From an uncultured Clostridium sp. (GTDB lineage: Bacteria > Bacillota > Clostridia > Peptostreptococcales > Peptostreptococcaceae): a stretch of 6,649 nucleotides of DNA. The stretch is from the NCBI GenBank assembly GCA_937944945.1, contig CALEBD010000069.1:1-6649 (forward strand). The letters run 5' to 3'. Under the pieces are notes generated by a model. That model ran no database searches and had not been told where the DNA came from. It worked only from the letters and a program-made list of their open reading frames with translations. The translations under genes and the position numbers were made by a program. This document shows positions 1 to 5,590 of this stretch, in pieces (position 1 is the stretch's first letter; each line of letters opens with the position of its first letter).

Positions 1-719
1 CCTAACATTTCCTTATGAATTTTAATTTCTTCTCTCATAATATTAATGTCAATGTTAGGTCTGATAGTATTATTTAAACTTACTGTACTACTATTTGCTA
101 TTTCAGACTGTTCTAGGTTTATATAAGATATACCATATATCAAATGATTACATCCAATATTTCTTAATCTATTTATATTATCTTTGTCAGTTAATATAAA
201 AATCATTAATTTTATATCATTATTTTTTCTATACTCTTTATAAGTGAAAGCATCTGCTTCCAAATACTTTTTATGTCTTTCTATAGAAGCAGGTACGTAA
301 ATACTATCTACCTCACTAAGACTACAAATTTTATGAAAGTTATCCAATTCTTCTAACTCGACTATATCTAAATCATGATAAACTTCATATTCATCAGGTT
401 TATAACTTTGTAATAAGTAACATATTATACTCTTTGCTAAGTTAAGTAATAGTTCCTTATCACTATGTCTATAGTCAAATTTTCTCTCCAGTAAATCTAT
501 AAACTTTAACTTACTATCTTTCTTTTGTAAACCTAATGGTATTCTACAAGTTCTCTTTGTATTTTGTGTGAAATACAAAATATTATCTTCTGTAAGTAAT
601 TTCCTATAAGTAACTAAACCCATAGGCTTGTCCAACGATTCATTTAAGAAATCACCAGTTAAGCAAGCATCAATTAAGTGCTTGTATTGATTATAATTTA
701 ATTTATAATTTTTAGTCAA
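1..719 (-). CDS. Hypothetical protein, 3' end cut by window edge, TTG start
   Basis: An open frame of about 239 codons runs from a TTG at 719 to the window edge without a stop, so the C-terminus is missing. The start is chosen because a very strong Shine-Dalgarno, AAAGGAGG at 728-735, sits 8 bases upstream and no ATG lies near it. The protein begins MTKNYKLNYNQYKHLIDACL. It is soluble-looking and rich in Lys, Asp, Tyr and Leu, with no signal peptide or membrane segment. A segment around residues 160-205 alternates beta-like (KLMIFIL) and charged helical stretches, suggesting an alpha/beta fold, but I recognise no family or catalytic motif. It is separated from the gene upstream by a hairpin spacer and so may be its own transcription unit or depend on read-through. 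The reading frame is well supported; the function is unknown. Confidence 0.8.
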   Translation of the reverse strand, partial: MTKNYKLNYNQYKHLIDACLTGDFLNESLDKPMGLVTYRKLLTEDNILYFTQNTKRTCRIPLGLQKKDSKLKFIDLLERKFDYRHSDKELLLNLAKSIICYLLQSYKPDEYEVYHDLDIVELEELDNFHKICSLSEVDSIYVPASIERHKKYLEADAFTYKEYRKNNDIKLMIFILTDKDNINRLRNIGCNHLIYGISYINLEQSEIANSSTVSLNNTIRPNIDINIMREEIKIHKEML

Positions 720-727
720 ATTAATGA

Positions 728-735
728 CCTCCTTT
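728..735 (-). promoter_or_regulatory. Shine-Dalgarno deciding the TTG start at 719
   Basis: On the minus strand this reads AAAGGAGG, followed by T and close to the full anti-SD complement. It is spaced 8 bases from TTG. It is the main reason to accept a TTG start for the partial gene at 1-719. Confidence 0.8.
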
Positions 736-744
736 AAGAATAAT

Positions 745-768
745 TTTAGTTAAACTTAATCAACTAAA
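745..768 (-). repeat. Short inverted repeat TTTAGTT / AACTAAA in leader
   Basis: Seven-base arms at 745-751 and 762-768 are separated by 10 bases. The element lies between the hairpin at 774-809 and the Shine-Dalgarno of the gene at 1-719. The distal arm is part of a longer string, TTTAGTTGATTA on the minus strand (757-768), that recurs with one change (TTTAGTTAATTA, 1833-1844) directly after the other hairpin in this window. It could be an operator, part of a promoter, or simply the T-rich tail of the terminator. Confidence 0.4.
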
Positions 769-773
769 TACAA

Positions 774-809
774 GGGATTAAATGAAACTAGGATTGTTTA
801 TTTAATCCC
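774..809 (-). terminator. Probable intrinsic terminator after the HicA-like fusion gene
   Basis: Perfect 10-bp arms, GGGATTAAAT at 774-783 and ATTTAATCCC at 800-809, can be extended inward by AAAC/GTTT (785-788 with 796-799) across one bulged base. On the minus strand the hairpin is followed by TTGTATTTAGTTGATT, which is T-rich but interrupted. It lies 20 bases past the stop of the gene at 829-1788, where a terminator would be expected. The imperfect T-tract means partial read-through into the gene at 1-719 is possible. Confidence 0.65.
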
Positions 810-828
810 CTCTATTAATCGACTAGAT

Positions 829-1788
829 TTAGTATATACTATTCTGTATTGTGAAACTTAAACCTTTACCTATAGACCTACCTTGAGGTATAACCACAGT
901 CTTACCTGAATTATCTCTGAATATAGCGTGGTCACCATTGGACCTTATTTTTACAAACCCTTTAGATTCAGCTAGCTTATTCAATTTCAAGTAACTGTCA
1001 ATATACTTAAACTCTACTTTTTCTACATCACCTACAAAGGTTTCTTCTTCAACTGATACTTCTTCAGCATCTTCAGCAGTCTTAATATCCACGGTAGCTA
1101 ATAATTCATTTAACTCCTTAGATAAAATACTCATATGTTGTAACACTCCATACTCGTTTCCAAATAATAACTCCTCTAATTGCAAATAACTGGGAATTAC
1201 AAAGCATCCTCTAAAACTTTCCATATCAAATCCAACTTCTAGTAACAAATTATAATGTGTAAAAACCATTGCTCTTATAAATGTGTATTCACCTATACCT
1301 CTAGCCATTTTAGCTTCTTCTATTAACTCTAAAATATTGTCTTTTGTAACATTTAAAGTTCCGATATAGGATAATGCTTTATTGAAACAAGTATCAAATT
1401 GTATGTCTAAAATTGTAAATAGAAAATTACCTACCATTCTAGTATATCTATTACCAAAGAACTTTTTAGCTGGAATAATTTCACAAGTGTCTGGTTTAAC
1501 CACACTAACTTTATTATCCGTATACTCTTTAAAAATTTGCAAAGACTGATATAACCCAACATTACTTGTATTTAAACTTTTGGTAAAATCTAATACACTT
1601 AAATCAGAACTTATTCGAATATTGTTTAAATAATCTATCCTTTCATCAAGTATATCTAACAAGTCTTTGCTAAAAATATCATACAATTGATCTCTCACTG
1701 GTTTTAAGCTTCTATTCTTTTCATTTCTTTTTTTACTGATAGATTTCAGCTTCTTTTTGCTTAACTTACGTTTCTTACTTACTGCCAT
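829..1788 (-). CDS. 319-aa protein with C-terminal HicA-like domain
   Basis: Residues about 265-319 match the HicA/YcfA pattern: a helix (LNKLAESKGFVKIRS), then N-G-D-H287 with a beta strand (AIFRD), then KTVVIPQGRSIGKGL and a closing helix (IQNSI). In HicA toxins this small dsRNA-binding-like fold cleaves mRNA using the His of the G-(S/D)-H motif, and that His is present here. Stand-alone HicA is only about 60-80 residues. Here it is fused to about 260 residues I do not recognise, beginning with a Lys/Arg-rich tail (about residues 5-26) likely to bind nucleic acid and joined by an acidic linker (about 236-258). No HicB-like antitoxin lies next to it. The start ATG has an adequate GAGGTGAG Shine-Dalgarno. 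Hairpins flank the gene on both sides, suggesting its own transcription unit. Toxin activity is inference; the domain may serve only as an RNA-binding module. Confidence 0.8.
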   Translation of the reverse strand: MAVSKKRKLSKKKLKSISKKRNEKNRSLKPVRDQLYDIFSKDLLDILDERIDYLNNIRISSDLSVLDFTKSLNTSNVGLYQSLQIFKEYTDNKVSVVKPDTCEIIPAKKFFGNRYTRMVGNFLFTILDIQFDTCFNKALSYIGTLNVTKDNILELIEEAKMARGIGEYTFIRAMVFTHYNLLLEVGFDMESFRGCFVIPSYLQLEELLFGNEYGVLQHMSILSKELNELLATVDIKTAEDAEEVSVEEETFVGDVEKVEFKYIDSYLKLNKLAESKGFVKIRSNGDHAIFRDNSGKTVVIPQGRSIGKGLSFTIQNSIY

Positions 1789-1844
1789 AGTTACTCACCT
1801 CAAATTATTTCTCATAACAAAATATCTAAGTCTAATTAACTAAA

Positions 1845-1871
1845 CAGAAGTAATCTTGTAGATTACTTCTG
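1845..1871 (-). terminator. Perfect 11-bp hairpin, terminator or leader element
   Basis: Arms CAGAAGTAATC (1845-1855) and GATTACTTCTG (1861-1871) enclose a 5-base loop. On the minus strand it is followed by TTTAGTTAATTAG, moderately T-rich. It lies about 96 bases past the stop of the GNAT-like gene and 57 bases before the start of the HicA-fusion gene. It may therefore end the upstream transcript or act in the leader of the downstream gene. The rest of the 1789-1967 spacer holds a weaker stem (TATGAA 1948-1953 with TTCATA 1960-1965) without a T-tract; I see no convincing promoter or small gene there. Confidence 0.6.
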
Positions 1872-1967
1872 ATAATTAATTACCATATCTACTTTAATTT
1901 CAAGTTACTATACAGCTGAAATACTTTAGGGTAGTGTTGAGATTGACTATGAAATAAGCTTCATATA

Positions 1968-2411
1968 TTAATTTACTTCCAGTATATAATTTTTATTAAA
2001 AGAGTTATAAGGTTCATCTTTTAGATTAAAACCATGCTTTTTACAAAAACATTCCATATCATTCGTCAATACAGACTCCATTAAGATTTTTGTAAGTCCT
2101 AGTTCTTTACAAATTAACTTACATTCACTTAAGAGTTTTGTGCAAGTACCTTTTCTCCTATGTTTGAAAACAATATAAGCAATCTGCAATTCATCTCTAA
2201 ATACTCTTATAAATACTCTTCCTTCATCACCGTCTATTTCTAAAGTGGTGTTCGTAAAATGCAATGTTAAGTTATCATCAGCTTGTGTAGCGTAAACAAT
2301 ATTGTATAATCTTCTAGCCATTTCCTCTGTGATTTCTTTTCGAGTTACTATAGCTTTATCTTTATTAGAATGTATATCACTAAACACATCCAATTTATAC
2401 AGATTTCCCAA
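1968..2411 (-). CDS. GNAT-family N-acetyltransferase-like protein
   Basis: The C-terminal half has the GNAT layout. A beta strand (LQIAYIVFKH, about 75-84) runs into the acetyl-CoA loop R-R-K-G-T-C (85-90) and a helix (TKLLSECKLICKELG), followed by a strand (KILMESVL) and the typical end helix and turn N-x-x-x-x-C-F-C-K-K-H-G-F (about 117-128). The family transfers acetyl from acetyl-CoA to an amine; the substrate here cannot be told. The loop deviates from the usual R/Q-x-x-G-x-G/A by a Cys at the last position. The length of 147 residues is normal for the family. The start is a TTG at 2411 with GAGGGTGAT just upstream; an ATG at 2416 is out of frame. It is the last gene of the eight-gene run, 56 bases after its neighbour. 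Family call fairly likely, activity unproven. Confidence 0.65.
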   Translation of the reverse strand: MGNLYKLDVFSDIHSNKDKAIVTRKEITEEMARRLYNIVYATQADDNLTLHFTNTTLEIDGDEGRVFIRVFRDELQIAYIVFKHRRKGTCTKLLSECKLICKELGLTKILMESVLTNDMECFCKKHGFNLKDEPYNSFNKNYILEVN

Positions 2412-2467
2412 ATCATCACCCTCTAATAAATTATTTATTGAATATTAACTTACTTATTATTTTGATT

Positions 2468-3115
2468 TTATTTATTAGTTATTTTAATTATTTTTACTGT
2501 AGTATAATCAGCCATTATACTAAATTTGATTGCATCATCACTAAGTTTATCAAGAATACTAAAGTTATTACCATAATAAATATAAAATGTAAAATAAAGT
2601 TCTTTTAACCATCTGGTTAATGCTTTATCTGTAAAACTTTCTACTGAAGAATGTACATATGCTCTATGACCTTTATAACATATTGAACCTACACTATCTA
2701 CTATTGTATATTCTACATTACATGTAAAACCAACTGCTAGAAGTGAATCTATTTTTATTGATTTAGAAAATTTATTAAAAATTGCTTCTTTAAATTTTCT
2801 AAAATGGTAACTTTTAACATCTATAAAGTATAACTCACTAAAGAATAAATCACAAATTTTTTCATCACAATACTTCAAGTCTAAGATACTAATATCATCT
2901 TTAGATTTTACTCTAAGTAAGTCAATCTTCTCTTTACTCTCTTTCTCATGATTATGTTCATAAGAGCTATCAAATTCTATTACTAATTCATCCATACTTG
3001 TTATTTTATCTATAATATAATCTTTGTATTTCTGAGTCACATAACTATCTAAGTTGTAATTTTGTACTTCATTAACTATTAAGTCTAATAATTTTATCTT
3101 TACTAAATCTCCCAT
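2468..3115 (-). CDS. Hypothetical protein, 215 aa
   Basis: A clear gene with ATG at 3115 preceded by GGGAGGG, 18 bases after the stop of the 95-residue gene upstream, so probably co-transcribed. I recognise no family. The N-terminal 45 residues form helices (KIKLLDLIVNEVQNYN, then QKYKDYIIDKITSM) leading to a strand (LVIEFD). A charged stretch (EHNHEKESKEK, about 53-63) follows, and later a beta-rich segment around 125-160 (VGFTCNVEYTIVDSVG) with several Cys and aromatic residues. There is no signal peptide or membrane segment. The first 45 residues and the VEYTIVDS region resemble the small protein encoded just upstream (3134-3421), suggesting a duplicated pair. Function unknown. Confidence 0.8.
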   Translation of the reverse strand: MGDLVKIKLLDLIVNEVQNYNLDSYVTQKYKDYIIDKITSMDELVIEFDSSYEHNHEKESKEKIDLLRVKSKDDISILDLKYCDEKICDLFFSELYFIDVKSYHFRKFKEAIFNKFSKSIKIDSLLAVGFTCNVEYTIVDSVGSICYKGHRAYVHSSVESFTDKALTRWLKELYFTFYIYYGNNFSILDKLSDDAIKFSIMADYTTVKIIKITNK

Positions 3116-3133
3116 AAAATACCCTCCCGTTTA

Positions 3134-3421
3134 CTAATTCTTATTATCAGTTTTACTATAATTCTCATTGAAATCCAGTTGGTCTATTACATTTCCAATA
3201 TACCCAATATAAGATAGATAATTATCTTCACTATCTGTGATATTAACAGCTACTGAAGGAATAAAATTACTGTCGTCTTCATCAAACGACTCACAGTTAA
3301 TTTTTATATTTGGTACACTATCTATAAGTTTAATCATTTCTTCCTTTTTACTATCTGACATTAGTATGGAAGAATGGTTTCTAATATCCTCAAATAAAAT
3401 ATTTAAAATTGATTTTTTCAT
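3134..3421 (-). CDS. Hypothetical small protein, 95 aa, possible short paralogue of next gene
   Basis: ATG at 3421 follows an AAGGAG Shine-Dalgarno, and the gene begins 10 bases after the stop of the DenV-like gene, so it is in the same transcript. The protein is acidic, with two N-terminal helices (SILNILFEDIRNH, then KKEEMIKLIDSV), a strand (IKINCESFD) and a second strand (VAVNITDSEDN). The order and spacing of the first half resemble the first half of the 215-residue protein that follows, and VAVNITDS recalls its VEYTIVDS. I read it as a shorter paralogue lacking about 75 central residues, or as an independent small protein with a similar fold. No known family recognised. Confidence 0.75.
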   Translation of the reverse strand: MKKSILNILFEDIRNHSSILMSDSKKEEMIKLIDSVPNIKINCESFDEDDSNFIPSVAVNITDSEDNYLSYIGYIGNVIDQLDFNENYSKTDNKN

Positions 3422-3431
3422 AAATAACTCC

Positions 3432-3926
3432 TTATAAATCTTCTTGTTTTATTAAAATACCATTGTGGTTAAACCATGATGGCTCAGGTCTGAATTTCCA
3501 AGATGCAAAACTTTCTTTTTCACCTATGTAATAATTTCTATATGCTATTATAGTACTTTTACCTTTATATTTCTCTGGCATACATTGAGGTGGAGGTGTA
3601 AAGCCTATGTCTTGAATATTTGGAAATTTCAGATTATAAATTACTTTATAAGCTTTATGTATACGTGAAGAACCATATCTATATTGATATTCTTTATGTA
3701 ATATTTCTGACATCTTTCTTAGAACTAACCAATTTGTTAAACTAGTTCTGCACCAAATAGCACAAGGATGATTTTGATGTGAAAGTTTGTATCCACAGTC
3801 TACACCACTTAAACGACAAGCAGATGATAACAGTTGTGCATACTCTGTTATCATCTTTACAACATGCTTATCAATGTAATACTCTATATTTTTATAAGGG
3901 TTAGAATCTAACCAAAATATATTCAT
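3432..3926 (-). CDS. Conserved phage protein, possible DenV (T4 endonuclease V)-like fold
   Basis: This 164-residue protein belongs to a family I know from many tailed phages, with the hallmarks N-terminal NIFxLD, D19-K-H21-V-V-K-M, E28-x-x-Q-L-L, N52-H-P-C-A-I-W58, E79-Y-x-x-R-Y-G, Q114-x-M-P-E-x-Y120, A128-Y-R-x-Y-Y and a C-terminal P-S-W-F. The family has no settled function that I can name. The order of elements parallels the T4 pyrimidine-dimer glycosylase DenV: D-x-H followed seven residues after the His by a Glu (catalytic Glu in DenV), a central helix with R-x-x-E, a P-x-x-Y/F segment, and a final P-x-W. This parallel is inference. The DenV Arg next to the Glu is not conserved, and residue 2 is Asn, not Thr. 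The start ATG has a perfect GGAGG. It sits 40 bases after the 74-residue gene in the eight-gene run. The gene is certain; the repair role is tentative. Confidence 0.8.
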   Translation of the reverse strand: MNIFWLDSNPYKNIEYYIDKHVVKMITEYAQLLSSACRLSGVDCGYKLSHQNHPCAIWCRTSLTNWLVLRKMSEILHKEYQYRYGSSRIHKAYKVIYNLKFPNIQDIGFTPPPQCMPEKYKGKSTIIAYRNYYIGEKESFASWKFRPEPSWFNHNGILIKQEDL

Positions 3927-3966
3927 AATATACCTCCTTAGAATTTAACCCATCCCCACAATGAAA

Positions 3967-4191
3967 TTATCTACTAAAGGCTCTTGCTCTGCAAATAGAC
4001 CTTATCATATTTCTAATTGCATTCACTGCACCTTTTTTATTTCGATTTTTGGATAGTAGTATAGATTCATTTCCACCTAAGAATTCATATATAATTATTA
4101 AATCTTTATAACTAAATTTACTTATGATAATTTCATCTGAATTCTCCCTAAATATATTGATTATTCTATCAGTTGTCTTTTCAGCATTCAT
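3967..4191 (-). CDS. Hypothetical small protein, 74 aa
   Basis: ATG at 4191 lies 12 bases after the stop of the YhaM-like gene, with only a weak GAGAG Shine-Dalgarno that overlaps the end of that gene, suggesting translational coupling. The protein is helical. After FSYKDLIIIYEFLGG comes a strongly basic C-terminus with K-N-R-N-K-K, then IRNMIRSICRARAFSR. The spacing of hydrophobic helix, Gly-rich turn, basic loop and second helix resembles SAP-like or other small DNA-binding motifs, but the match is too loose to name. A nucleic-acid binding role is plausible from charge only. Confidence 0.7.
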   Translation of the reverse strand: MNAEKTTDRIINIFRENSDEIIISKFSYKDLIIIYEFLGGNESILLSKNRNKKGAVNAIRNMIRSICRARAFSR

Positions 4192-4203
4192 ATTATACTC
4201 TCA

Positions 4204-5151
4204 TTATATATTTCTCTCATTGTCTAAATTTGAATTATACAAACGTGTCCCAAACATAAAACTCTTTTTATTTTGGAAAGGTTCTGCCATTTCATTTAAC
4301 TCTTGGTGCATTGCATTTAACTTAGAAGAAAGCATATCAGCATTATGAACCACATAAGCTTCAGGTGTTGCAGGTTTTACAGGACTACCATATTCTAATT
4401 CACCATGATGTGATAATACTATATGCATTAGTTCTCTATACCACACTAAATCTTCACCAGTAAGGTTAAATTTATTTCTATACTCCTCTAGTATCATAGA
4501 ACCTAAAACAATGTGGTCATACAATTGTCCTTCTGTTGTCATTACAGGAACTCCATTATCAAGTCCATAACCTCTAAGCTTTCCTATATCATGTAGTATT
4601 GCCCCTGCTATTATTAATGACATATTATATTTAATTCCTTTCTTACCGTATATACTTCCTGTATATATTGCAGAACTTAGAACTTCTACAGTATGCTCTA
4701 ACCAACCCGATACATAAGCATGATGTACACTTACAGCGGCAGGTGCTAATAGAGCGATTGATTTATGGTCTTCTAAAATCTGTAATGTAAACTCTCGTAT
4801 CTTTGGATTATCTATCCCTTCCATTAACTTTATCATAGATTCGTAATACTTTGTCGTATTTATGTTTGCATATTTTACGAAGTCTAAAGCTGTCTTTTCT
4901 GATGGATACCAATTATCTATTATAAAATTTACATCACCTGCATGCATACCTATTTTACCTGATATAAATATAGGCTCTCTTAATTTTGGTAATTCTCCAT
5001 TATAATTCCATCTTTTTGCACTATAAGTAAAACCATCATATTTAATTTTTAAAGTTGCGTAACTTCTTTCTGGCTTTCTAACTATACTAGCTTCTTCTAC
5101 TAATACATCACCTTCAAAAGGTCCCACATCATTACTACTTAATCTCACCAC
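4204..5151 (-). CDS. YhaM-like 3'-5' exoribonuclease (OB fold plus HD domain)
   Basis: The order of domains and motifs matches the YhaM family, metal-dependent 3'-5' exonucleases that shorten RNA (and some ssDNA) in Bacillota. An OB-like N-terminal region (about residues 1-80: ATLKIKYDGF, IFISGKIG) precedes an HD domain with APAAVSVHH (H143, H144), GWLEH153, LHDIGK (H187, D188, K191), H213, LSHHG (H248, H249) and NADML (D272) followed by KLNAM. Length (about 315 residues) is normal for YhaM. The metal ligands of the HD site appear complete, so it should be active. The frame is open back to a TTG at 5196 overlapping the upstream gene, but AGGAGG at 5158-5163 points to GTG at 5151 (or the adjacent GTG at 5148). 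It lies 25 bases after the repeat-protein gene. In a phage it could process or degrade host or phage transcripts. Confidence 0.87.
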   Translation of the reverse strand: MVRLSSNDVGPFEGDVLVEEASIVRKPERSYATLKIKYDGFTYSAKRWNYNGELPKLREPIFISGKIGMHAGDVNFIIDNWYPSEKTALDFVKYANINTTKYYESMIKLMEGIDNPKIREFTLQILEDHKSIALLAPAAVSVHHAYVSGWLEHTVEVLSSAIYTGSIYGKKGIKYNMSLIIAGAILHDIGKLRGYGLDNGVPVMTTEGQLYDHIVLGSMILEEYRNKFNLTGEDLVWYRELMHIVLSHHGELEYGSPVKPATPEAYVVHNADMLSSKLNAMHQELNEMAEPFQNKKSFMFGTRLYNSNLDNERNI

Positions 5152-5157
5152 TAATCT

Positions 5158-5163
5158 CCTCCT
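5158..5163 (-). promoter_or_regulatory. Shine-Dalgarno deciding the GTG start of the YhaM-like gene
   Basis: AGGAGG on the minus strand sits 6 bases before GTG at 5151 and 9 before GTG at 5148. It falls in the gap after the upstream stop codon at 5177. The longer open frame back to TTG 5196 would put this perfect site inside the coding region, so the shorter start is preferred. Confidence 0.8.
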
Positions 5164-5176
5164 TATATTTGATAAT

Positions 5177-5512
5177 TTAGGAATCTTGCTGCTCAATAAT
5201 GGAATATAGTTCTCTTAAAACAAATTCATCTAGATTTGGGTCTAATAAAGCTTTATAGTTTAAGTTCTGCTCAATAGCTAATCTTATAAGTCCCATTTTA
5301 TATTCATTATAATAAGGTTTAGCATATATTGAAATATCAATACCTGACTTAACTCCTTCAGTTATTTCATACAACTGAGCAGGCTCCCAATTATGCATTT
5401 TTGCTATAAGTACTTCTTCAGCAGAACCAATCTCCTTTATTAGGTTAATATAATCTTTTATTCTTTGTTTTCCATCCAAACTTTTCTCATTTTTTACACC
5501 TAAGATTATCAC
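5177..5512 (-). CDS. Small protein with short helical repeats, GTG start
   Basis: The 111-residue product has an N-terminal part of about 40 residues and then roughly 25-residue units: residues 42-66 (W-E-P-x-Q-L-x-E-I-T-E-G-V-K-S-G-I-D-I-S-I-Y-A-K-P), 67-92 (Y-N-E-Y-K-M-x-x-I-R-L-A-I-E-Q-N-L-N-Y-K-x-L-L-D-P), and a partial third unit from 93. The pattern Q/M-x-x-I-x-x-G-(L/V)-x-x-G-(L/I)-D-(V/I)-x-x-Y-A-x-P recurs in many Bacillota and phage proteins and folds as paired helices, probably a protein-binding surface; no enzymatic role is known to me. GTG at 5512 follows GGGGGT, a G·U-wobble version of the Shine-Dalgarno. It is the first gene after the HTH gene, separated by the half-site element at 5527-5590. 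Confidence 0.78.
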   Translation of the reverse strand: MIILGVKNEKSLDGKQRIKDYINLIKEIGSAEEVLIAKMHNWEPAQLYEITEGVKSGIDISIYAKPYYNEYKMGLIRLAIEQNLNYKALLDPNLDEFVLRELYSIIEQQDS

Positions 5513-5526
5513 AAATTTTTACCCCC

Positions 5527-5590
5527 GTTATTTTGATGTATTTACATAATAACTACCTTTTATCACTATGCCATCTTAAGTTATTATGTA
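5527..5590 (-). promoter_or_regulatory. Three alternating half-sites: operator or alternative RNA hairpins
   Basis: A perfect 12-bp inverted repeat has arms at 5543-5554 (TACATAATAACT) and 5579-5590, 24 bases apart, starting right after the HTH gene's stop codon. A third, degenerate copy in the arm-pairing orientation (GTTATTTTGATGTA, 5527-5540) abuts the Shine-Dalgarno (5521-5526) of the next gene. The central arm could pair with either flank in RNA, giving mutually exclusive hairpins, one of them next to the ribosome site. No T-run follows, so it is not an ordinary terminator. The arm core TTACATAATA recurs at 5849-5858 upstream of the HTH gene, which favours a DNA operator for that protein. 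Confidence 0.5.

Noticed and set aside
1948..1965. Six-base stem TATGAA / TTCATA just after the GNAT-like stop
   Set aside because: It is short, AT-rich and not followed by T residues on the minus strand, so it is not supported as a terminator.
3237..3437. Plus-strand open frame of 66 codons
   Set aside because: It lies antisense to the 95-residue gene and reaches into the start of its flank, has a hydrophobic AT-driven composition and no ribosome site. A shadow frame.
3721..3747. Inverted repeat AGAACTA / TAGTTCT inside the DenV-like gene
   Set aside because: A seven-base match inside conserved coding sequence with no T-tract; expected by chance in AT-rich DNA.
4124..4348. Plus-strand open frame of 74 codons
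   Set aside because: It crosses the antisense of two well-supported genes (74-residue protein and YhaM-like) and has no ribosome site or family resemblance.
5152..5196. Upstream TTG start for the YhaM-like gene, overlapping its neighbour
   Set aside because: No ribosome site precedes TTG 5196, while a perfect AGGAGG at 5158-5163 serves GTG 5151/5148. The extra residues (SSKIPKLSNIRRR) add no recognisable domain.
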